19,497 nucleotides of DNA, from positions 1 to 19,497 of the forward strand of contig JAAMXP010002891.1 of NCBI GenBank assembly GCA_019693395.1, read 5' to 3'. The translations under genes were made by a program, and so were the position numbers. Numbering within the stretch: the first letter of the stretch is position 1; every line of letters starts with the position of its first letter. The stretch comes from Ettlia oleoabundans (Eukaryota; Chlorophyta; Chlorophyceae; Chlamydomonadales). This document shows positions 1 through 8,200 of this stretch, piece by piece. The notes below the pieces were generated by a model that was not told the DNA's origin, did not search any database, and saw only the letters and a list, made by a program, of their open reading frames with translations.

Positions 1-376
1 GGGGTGGGGAGAGGTGATAGTAATGCGCAAAGTATATGCGTTTTGCGCAAAAATCATGCTATTTAAACACAGTTGGTTGTGCAAGTGCCAGACCTCAGTC
101 CGCTGCCTGTCCAGTGGACTGGGGAGTGTCCATGGACTGGCTGGACACTTTCTGGACTGTGGGCTTGGACTGGCCTTCCAGTCCGGCCCGGATTGGGACC
201 AGATTTCTCCGACGTTAGCGCTTTTCCCCTCCTGCACCTTGCTTTTTTGTGTTTACAGTCTGCCTAACCGCAATGGAACTTGCAACACAGACACCTCATT
301 GAACACCTCCCCTCCCTTGAATCTAGATCCGCAGATCTGCCTTGACCTTCCTTCCTGTTCCATTGCCTCCAAGCAG
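1..376. other. Probable intron/upstream sequence of gene 1 with GGACTGG-type repeats
   Basis: No exon can be defended here. Open frames exist but show no recognisable protein. Positions about 111-190 are a degenerate short repeat built on TGGACTGG/CCAGTCC, with copies in both orientations. The stretch just before 377 is pyrimidine-rich and ends in AAGCAG, as expected for a 3' splice site, so most of this segment is read as an intron of the gene continuing at 377. Confidence 0.35.
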
Positions 377-1299
377 GCAGCCTATCTGCGGCGGCAGCCC
401 AGGAGCTTGCCAGGCTGGGCACCTTCCCGGATTGGGAGGCTGTGCTGTCCGACCCGGTGAGGGCAACTCACTGCTCTTGATAAGCACACCAAGTACTTCT
501 TAATGTAAACAGAATGCTGCGAGTTACCCCCTGTGGTCTGCTTGTGTTGGGCTAGTTCATATGGGCGTGAGCAGAGTGGGCTTCACGGTGGTCATGGTGG
601 CCACGTAGCCTTGTCTCTTGTGTGCCAGAGCGTTCCATGTCCATGCTGTCCTTCCGGGCTCCGCAGGCGTCCTTGGACCAGCTCTTGCTGCCCCCAGAGG
701 ACGCCCCTCAGCAGGCTGCAGCCGGAGAGCCAGCTGGGGTTGCTGGCGGCTTGGCCCCACCCCCTGGCAGTGGCACCAGCCCCACCACTGGCGGCCCGGG
801 TGCTGCGGGCTGCCCTGCACCGCTACCTGGCGGCGGCATCGGGCCCCCCCCTGGCGGCCAAGGGGGGGACATGCCGGCTCACAAGCGCCAGATGAGGCGC
901 TTCCTCACACCCGAGTGGGCCAAGCTGATCTCTTACAGTGCGGCCGACTGGGCAGCCCTGCTTCAGGGACAGACCACTGCGCAGCCTGATGGGCGCAGTG
1001 CATCGCCTAGTGGTGGTGCACTGGCAGGTGCCATTGCGGTTTGCAGCCATGTGGCAGGAGCCACTACACCAGTTGAAACAGCACCAGCAGCATCACCAGC
1101 AGCGGCATTAGCATCACCAGCGCCTGCAGCAGCGCCAGCAGCAGCAGCAATTGCAGTGACATCTGGTTCCGTCATGGGTCCAGTGGGTGGCGAGGCCATG
1201 GTGGGCACGGGGACGCCGGCGCCCAGCAAGGGTGGGCGGAAGCGCATCCTCAGCCCGATCAACAGTGGGCTGCAGGGGATGGAGGGGCTGCAGCATTGA
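377..1299 (+). CDS. 3' part of an unrecognised Ala/Pro/Gly-rich protein (two exons seen)
   Basis: I do not recognise this protein. The model has an 80-bp exon at 377-456 (acceptor AAGCAG, donor CCG|GTGAGG) and a last exon at 631-1299 (acceptor CCAGAG) ending in TGA. The phases agree (0). The last exon gives 222 aa: a Pro/Gly/Ala-rich stretch, then a basic aromatic block (HKRQMRRFLTPEWAKL, about residues 84-99 of the exon), then a long Ala-rich tract, then a basic C-terminus (GGRKRIL). The basic block suggests a nuclear protein, but this is only inference. Earlier exons must lie left of the window or in 1-376. The gene converges on the PILS gene. Confidence is good that the last exon is coding (long open frame, GC-rich codon use) and low for the short exon. 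Confidence 0.5.
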
Positions 1300-1626
1300 G
1301 ATGCCGCGGTACAGAAAATAGTGGTTGCGGATGCATGTACTTTATGAAGCGGATTACCATCTGTGCCATCTGCTCCTTTGCTCGACATTGTACACCTAGT
1401 TAGTCCTTTTTGCTTGTTGATCGTAGTGCCTCGAGGGTGATCAAATCCCGTTGCATGCTTTATTGACTCGCTTTGCTTTCGCGTGGTGCTGAGGTTCAAT
1501 TTGCATGCTTTCATGAAAAAGACAGGCTACGTGCATGCATACAAACACATGAAACGTTTGGGATTTGATACGATGTGCATGCAACAGTTACGAATATGAC
1601 GCCATTTGCATGTTCGAGTGTAGGGT

Positions 1627-1631
1627 TGTAA
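1627..1631 (+). terminator. TGTAA polyadenylation signal, gene 1
   Basis: TGTAA is the usual green-algal poly(A) signal. This copy is the first clear one after the TGA at 1299 and would give a 3' UTR of about 340 nt. It faces the PILS signal about 50 bp away, so the two transcripts would end almost back to back. Confidence 0.45.
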
Positions 1632-1677
1632 GGAAAGTAGAGCAGAGCTGAAAAGGTGATTCTTGAAAAAACAGAGA

Positions 1678-1682
1678 TTACA
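1678..1682 (-). terminator. TGTAA polyadenylation signal, PILS gene
   Basis: The plus strand reads TTACA, so the minus-strand transcript carries TGTAA about 130 nt after the PILS stop codon. This is a typical spacing for chlorophyte genes. Confidence 0.5.
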
Positions 1683-1810
1683 GGGGTAGCAGCCTGCAAT
1701 GACAGGTACTGTTGCCTCAGGCAGCGATCCCGTATAGGAGCTGCCGTTATTCGCGATGGTTTGTACAAGGGCTCAGTTCGTTGCCGTCAATTCATGCCAT
1801 AAGAGTAAAG

Positions 1811-2515
1811 CTACACCCAGGCGGCAATGATCTTGAGGAAGACCCACATGTATGCAGGCAGGGTGAGAACAGAGGCGAGGTACTGCCACTGCAGGATGGT
1901 GCTCATCTCAGCCTCGCCGTACTGGAATAAAACCATCAGGGTCTGCAGGCAGGCACAAGATATGTACTGGACTAGAACACCCAGGGTCTGCAGCCAGGCA
2001 CAAGATACCTACTGGAACAGACCCATCAGTGTCTACAGGGTCTACAGGCACGAGGTGTTCACCGCCAGAGACACATTTCACTCAGGGGCACAAGCACCAG
2101 GGTTTGAGGGCATGTGGAGCGGTGAGCTGGTGGGTGTGGGGACGGGGAGTTATGGAGGCAGGCTTATTAGGGTTTCATTTCTTGTGATTGTAGATGCTTA
2201 CACCTGCAGCCATGTGGCTGCAGTGTAAAACAGGGATTGACAAGCAGTCGCCCATACTTCCCCGGCATACCTGCATGTTGATGGCGGTGGGCGTGGCGTT
2301 GGATAGCAGCAGCGTGAGCAAGAACATCGGGTCTGGTGGTGTGAAGATGCCCAGCGCCAGCGCCGCCACCACCAGCAGAGTCAAGATGGCCGGCTGGATC
2401 ACGAGCTTCAGGGCGAGCAGCGCCAGGATGGCACGACGTGGCATGCGCGAGACACGGGGCGCCCTGCAAACCATACCAAGGACCTTGGTTGCGTCAGCCA
2501 GGAAAGACGGAGAGG

Positions 2516-2580
<65 letters not shown>

Positions 2581-4807
2581 GGAAAGATAGAGAGGCGAGG
2601 GGAGAGGGAGAGAGCGAGAGAGCGAGAGAGAGGGAGAGGGAGGGGGAGGGGGAGGGGGAGGGAGAGGGGGAGCTTTTCATGAGGGTTTCGTGTTGGGTTG
2701 ATGCTGCCTTTTACCAGCAACATAGCAACTACACCAGACGTGCACTCCGTTGTTTATTCCAAATGTGGTTAGCGGCGGGGGGCCTGGTGAGAAAATGTGG
2801 TTGTCCAAGTTTGAATGGCTGACCCGTTGCACAGCAGCAAAGAGCAGCGGTATTGCTTTCTTGCCTGTACAGCACGGCCCCCAGCAGCGGTACCGTGGCG
2901 GGTATCATGCCGGCACCTAGGGCATCAAAAGTTTCGCTCAACACGCGCAGCGGCGGGCGGGGGCCGTACAGCAGGCCCTTGAGGGCGGGGATGCACCCTA
3001 CCACGATCCCTGCAGATGCACAACCCGCCGTCGAGCAGGGATAAGGCCAGCCAGTGGTCGTCGGGACAATGAACCGGAGGCTTCAACTTCCAAGGTTACA
3101 TCCAAGGTTATGAGTAAGGAGCTCCAAAGGCCAGTAACAAGTAACCGCTTGATAGCGCGCACCACAGCCGCATTAAATGCGTGATCCCGCACCTAGTATG
3201 GCCGCCTGTGAGGGCAGCGGGAACAGCGTGCCCCAGTCAACCGCCCGCACATGCTGCCAGGCTGCCCTGCAGGCACGAACCGGCCAGCTGCTGGCTGAAC
3301 TGCCTGCTGCTCCTCCTACCGCCGACCTATCATCACTGCCGTTCCCTTCGGTAGTGTTACTGCCACCGGGCAGCAGGGTTGCAGTGTCCTCATCTGCTAG
3401 CACGTGGTGGGGGCTGTCATTCAGTTGCTGGTGTTGGTGCTGCTGGTGATGGTGGTGGTCCGTGCCTTGCAGCGGCTGCTGCTGTCCCGCGTGGAGGTGC
3501 CAGCTGGCAGGTGGGGCTGGCGGCTGCGCCATTCCAGTGGGCTGGAGCTCTACAGACACAGACCCCTGCTGCTGCTGCTCATAATGCTGTTGCTGTTGTT
3601 GTTCATAGTTCCGCTCATAGTGCTGCTGCGGCCGCTGATGCCAGCTAAGGCTGACCGCCGGAAAAGAAAGCGGGCTGGAATGCTGCTGCTGCTGCTGCTG
3701 CTGGTTCGTCCCGCGCAGCTGCTGACGGCCGGGGCTGCTGTCAGCTGAGCCAGGACGGCTGCCGCTCCTGCCGCTACGCAGCAGATCCGACACTGTGGGC
3801 CTTTTTCTGAGCTCTTTGGGACTTCCGGGCAGATTCTGCTGGCCCCCAACTGCTGCTGTGCCGTTTAGTGCTGCCGCCGCAGCAGCTGCCGCCTGCCCCC
3901 GCCTGATGAGGTTGATCGCCACTGTGAACTGCCAGAGGGTGGCAGCTGCGATGTCAAAGGCGGTGTAGGCTATGCCCAACTGCTCGCAGTTGTCGCCCAG
4001 GGTGCGGTAGAAAAGGGCTTGCTTGTCGTGGCACAGCGTGGACACAAATACTGCAAAAAAGTGTGCACAGGGGGGGTGGGAGGCTGTCAAGAATGGGGTG
4101 GAAAGCGCGGGATTGGCATCTTTGTTTGTTTCGACTTCAGCCAAACAAACTTGGGACCGTGATGCGCACTCAGAGCGCACTTAGAGCGCCCTTTGTGTGA
4201 CCTGTGCTCACCAAGCGGCAGATTCCCCACGTTGCCAAAGGCCGCAGCTACGATGATGTGGGTCCTGAACTCGGGCGGCGGGCGCAACAGGCGGGCCGCC
4301 AGCACGCCGAGGGACAAACCCAGCAGCACGGCCACGGTCATGTTGGCCACTAGGGGCCAGAGGTGGGTGATGGAGCTGATGCTCACTGCTTGTACGATCT
4401 TGGCAAAGGTCAGGGCTGACGCGTAGACGTAGAAAGCCAGCTTGGCCAGTAGCTGGCAGCCGGCGTTGTCTAGCACGCCCTGCGGGGGGCGCAGCAGGGG
4501 GCATGGGGGGGGGGGCCGAGTGGGAGGGCAGGTGGGTGGATGGGCGGATGGTAATGGTAATCATAGTGGTGGATGGGTTGGTGGATACGTGGGAGTGTGA
4601 GGGGGTAGCTATTGGGCGGGTGGCCGGCAGCCGATACTTGGCCCCTGCACGTTGCAAGAAAGCAGCGTGGCAGACATGCTTTTGACATACCTTGTGGGCT
4701 AGAAGGGCGCCAACGGCCGCCAGGAGGCATAGTGTGAAGGTAGGGGTGGCCGATGTCACCAGCAGTTGCCAAGGCGAGAGGGAGTCGGCGCTTGCTGCCG
4801 CCTCCAT
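1811..4807 (-). CDS. PIN-LIKES (PILS) auxin efflux carrier family transporter, six exons
   Basis: A membrane transporter of the auxin efflux carrier family (Pfam Mem_trans). Plant PILS proteins sit in the ER and control intracellular auxin; the algal substrate is unknown. Exons in transcript order are 4807-4691, 4479-4212, 4050-3193, 3009-2865, 2463-2271 and 1942-1811. All phases match, giving 570 aa ending in TAG. Family marks are RLLRPPPEF and the GNVGNLPL motif (about residues 120-128), followed by VFVSTLC. AAILGIVVGCIPALKGLL lies across the exon 3/4 junction (about 409-426), then TPTAINMQ and the last helix. Hydrophobic helices lie in about residues 12-180 and 405-565. Between them is a Q/H/S-rich hydrophilic loop of about 220 residues (about 180-400), longer than in land-plant PILS as I recall them, encoded partly by a (CTG)n run near 3680-3703. 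The ATG at 4807 was chosen because it leaves a short N-terminus before helix 1; the frame is open further upstream. Intron 4 appears to use a GC donor. Divergent from ORC3. Confidence 0.9.
1920..2054 (-). repeat. 45-bp tandem repeat x3 across the last PILS intron-exon junction
   Basis: Three units at 1920-1964, 1965-2009 and 2010-2054. In transcript sense each contains a 3' splice-site-like CTGCAG or CTGTAG followed by a copy of the first eight codons of the last exon. Unit 1 is the true junction (TLMVLFQY). Unit 2 reads TLGVLVQY and stays in frame and open into unit 1. Unit 3 reads TLMGLFQ and then a stop. Confidence 0.85.
2515..2672. repeat. (GTGAGA)n and GA/G-rich microsatellite in PILS intron 4
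   Basis: About eleven copies of a GTGAGA hexamer (about 2515-2580) run into a purine-only GA tract and then a GGGGGA-type tract (about 2638-2672). The tract lies in the 2464-2864 intron. On the transcribed sense it is almost pure pyrimidine and lies about 50-200 nt upstream of the acceptor. The G-rich end could form a G-quadruplex on the plus strand. Confidence 0.9.
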
Positions 4808-5255
4808 CAGGGGGCGGCAATGAGGCGGCGATGGGTGGTCGCTGACTCCTCGGCGCCAAGTTCCTGGCCTCTCAGCAATATCTGACAGGTGTCCTATGGC
4901 TGCGCGGGTAGCTAAACACACCAATGCAGTACTTTGCCAGCAATTCCGCGACGGGACTTGGAGGGACTCTCTGCTCCTGTTGCCCGCTCAAGTCTGTTTA
5001 ATGTCGTGTTCCACTCATGATGGTAATGGTGAGCAGGAACGCCTCAGATTGTGAACTCCCGTGCAAGAAAGAGGGTGAAAATGCAAACTCTTGTCGGCGC
5101 AGATGTCGGGCATCATAGACACGAGTAGACTTCACTGCAGTCTTCCACTCTGCAGCGAGGCTCTTCACCTGAGGTGTTGGGAGGAATCGTCCCGCTTTGA
5201 TCACATCCCCAGCCCCTTCTACCCTTCGTGGGGGGTCAGCATCGTTTGAGAAGCA
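4808..5255. promoter_or_regulatory. Divergent PILS/ORC3 intergenic promoter region
   Basis: These 448 bp separate the two start codons and must hold both promoters and 5' UTRs. No clear TATA box is seen. TCCCGC at 5190-5195, 60 bp before the ORC3 ATG, matches the core of an E2F site (TTTCCCGC), which would suit a replication gene, but the flanking Ts are missing, so this is weak. Confidence 0.4.
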
Positions 5256-8200
5256 ATGGAGTGGCATGAAGATTTAATTGAGGACCAGGACGAGGAGGCA
5301 GCTTTTGTCTTGGTTCATGAGGGCCTAGCAGCGCTCCCTGCCAGACAGCAAAAGACGCAAAATCGCAAGGCTCATGTGCAAGCGCATGTTACCCGCGACC
5401 TGCAACTGGCGGCCTTCCCAGAGCTGTTCAAGGGGGAGCCGGAGGAGCAGCGGCTTGCGCGAGCGGCAGCGGCGGCAGAGTGCTGGGATGCGCTATCGCA
5501 GCAGATACAGGTGCGTCTGCTGCCCAATCTCCTAACCTGGCAGTGTAATCATAACAGAAAATGATTAAAAAGGCATCCTCGGTGTGAGTCCTTACATCTT
5601 ACAGCATGGGCCGGCTGGCTGCCGCCGTCTGTCGACAAGCGTGCTTTGCTTTGTGGCTCCTGCCGGCAGCTCCCGCCAGCCTCTGCTTGCTGTTGTCCAA
5701 ACAATTGGATCTGCCCGTTCACATATTTCTTCTTAAATTGCAGGACACACTGGATGCCACAGATGCAGCTGTGTTCCAAGACCTCCTACGTTTCGTGCAG
5801 CACAGCCACCAGCCGCCTGCGCCCCGCCAAGCCGGCCAGCCGCAGCACGCCGGGAAGCAGCGGCTGCCCACAGGGCTGGTGCTAGCCGGCGGCGTGAACA
5901 ACGCCGACCATTGCCGCACCTTCCCAAACCTTGCCGCCTTCTTGAGGGGTAATGGGTGCTACGTTGCAAGGCTGGATCCTCACAACTTTGGCAAGGCACC
6001 AGGGGATGCTTTTGGCGAGGTGCTTCGCCAGGTGTCCGGCCTGTCCGACAGCAGGGCAGAGCACTTGGATGCCTTGCATCAGTGGTATGAGGAGGAGACG
6101 GGGGCGGGACGGCAGGCACAGTCTGCAGCAGCATCCTCCGCCGCAGCAGCGATGGCAGCAGAGGAAGCTGAGGAGGAGGAGGCATCCGCGGTGCCCGACG
6201 GCAAGCAGGAGGGTCGCAGCCTCCGGCAGCGTCCGCCCCCTGCTGCCAAGGCGGCCACTGCGGCACAGCTGGCCAACCGGCAGCGGCCGCTGGTGGTGCT
6301 TGTGGAGGGCACGGAAACCGTGGATCAGCTGTGCCTACGCGATGTCATCCTCACTGCCAGCGAGGTGGGCTGGTGGTTGGGCTATCAAAGCTGAACTCAA
6401 GGAAGGATATAAGAGGGTCATCCAGCAGCGCTGCACCTGCTTGTGGCAGTCTGTGTTCTTCTCCTGCTGCCGCTGACGGTGCTGCCGAGCGTTCTGCCAA
6501 TGGTCCAAGTGATCCGTCAGGCCGGCTACATCTGGCATGCGCCTTGCTGCCTGCCTCTAGGGTGTGGCGCTGACCTGTGACTTGGCCTTTGCCGCTTTTG
6601 CTGCCTTCCTCCCCCCGGTCTGCAGCCCTACCAAGACGTGCCGCTGATTCTGCTGCTATGACCAGTGGCTAGACCATTTTTATACCTTTTCCCTTCTTCT
6701 GCCTTTCCTGTCCGCAGACGTATCAAGATGTGCCGCTGATCTTGCTGCTGGGTCTGACCACCAACGCCGACGTGCTACACGGCCTGCTTTCGTCGGAGAT
6801 TCGCGACGACTGCATGCACATCCAGAACTTCATGCTGGTGCGCTGCCTCTCGCTTGTATGCCCCTCAATGGTACATTTAGAAAGTCCGGCCGCAGCCATA
6901 TGCTCCTTGCAGCGAAGCCTTTAGCAGCCTGTGCATGTGGCAACTCACTGGCCTGTATTCACTGTTGCCGCTCGCAGCTCACTTTTGTTCAGTTGCTCAT
7001 GAGATGCATCAATGTCCTTCTCCCATGCTGTGTAGGCAAGCGCCATGACAAGGATGGACAGCTTGGTTGAGCAAGTGCTGCTAGGGGGCAACGGTCGCTG
7101 GCCAGGCCTGTTGTTCAGGTGGGTGAGTAGGACAAGCAACGCACGCGCATGCCTGGCGCAACCCATGTCCTGCAGCTACGCTGTTATGTCTTCACCTGGT
7201 TGCCGATTTGTCACATCGGCATCCTGGTTAAGCCTGCTATCCTGCTCCACTACTGCCAACTGGTATGTGTCCGATCATGGTTTCGCAGCCTGGGCGTTGT
7301 GGAGAGGCTGACCGACACGTTTCTCAACCACTACTACAGCACCTGCAGCATCACACAAGGCCTGAAGGTGTGGGGGTGTTGCGTTGATGTCAGTCGTGCT
7401 GCATTAGCGACAGCGGTGCTCAGCCGACGTGCAACGTGCGATGTGTCGCTGCGCCAGTCTTGGCCAGTCTGCTTGCTGCCGGAAGCGCGGCAGGTGCTTG
7501 CGCTGCTTGGGCTGTTGGCTGCTTGGTAGGCTCTTTCCTGACTGCATTTTTGCTTAGTGGATGGTAAATGAGCCATACTTGTACCTACTTTTTGCTAGTC
7601 TACCTAATGTAAAAAGTGTACCTAGTGTAAAAATTGTACGTACTTTTTGCAGGTGGTGGCTCTCAGTCACTTCCAGAGTCAGCCGCTAAGCTTCCTGGCG
7701 AAAGCGGCGATGGAGGGTCCAGAGGCAGTGGAGGAGGCTTGTGCTGTGCTGGACCCTGCCACCATGTCGCAGGTAGGGCCTGCACTGCAACATGCTGTGT
7801 GCGGCAACCCTGCCTGCCTGGCAGCTTTGTTAGCACTGCCTGAATGTCTGCGAGTAGTGCCTGGCATTCGTGGTTCAGCAGTGCCCAATGGCTGCAAGTA
7901 GTGCCTGGCGTTTGGCAGATGAGTGGAACCGGTAGTAGCAGGTCAGCTGCGCACATGGCTGAGCACAGTGAGATGCTGTGGTACGGAGGGTGGTATACTG
8001 TCAAGCTGTAGCCCAGTGATGCTTCAATGACACCCAACCCACCTACCGTGACTTCAACAGCTGGCGGCCGCTTTGGCAAGTCAGTTTCAAGGTTCCCTTC
8101 ACACCCAGACCACCTACTGCAACTCGTACTCCTGCAGCCTTCCTGCTAATCTTGACCCTCTCGTGTGTGTGCCATGCAGGCGCGCCGGCTGTTGGGTGGG

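Noticed and set aside
2408..2822. Open frames rich in RV, SH or LT dipeptides
   Set aside because: They translate the GTGAGA microsatellite of PILS intron 4 and contain no conserved sequence beyond the PILS exon pieces.
3379..3748. Plus-strand poly-Leu/Val open frames that look like membrane proteins
   Set aside because: They are the antisense of the Q/H-rich PILS loop; CTG runs read as leucine.
7119..7311. Reading ORC3 exon 4 straight through intron 4
   Set aside because: The frame is open, but joining 7118 to 7289 gives LLF-SLGVVERL with correct phase, GT-AG sites and the known ORC3 order of motifs. The retained sequence is not ORC3-like.
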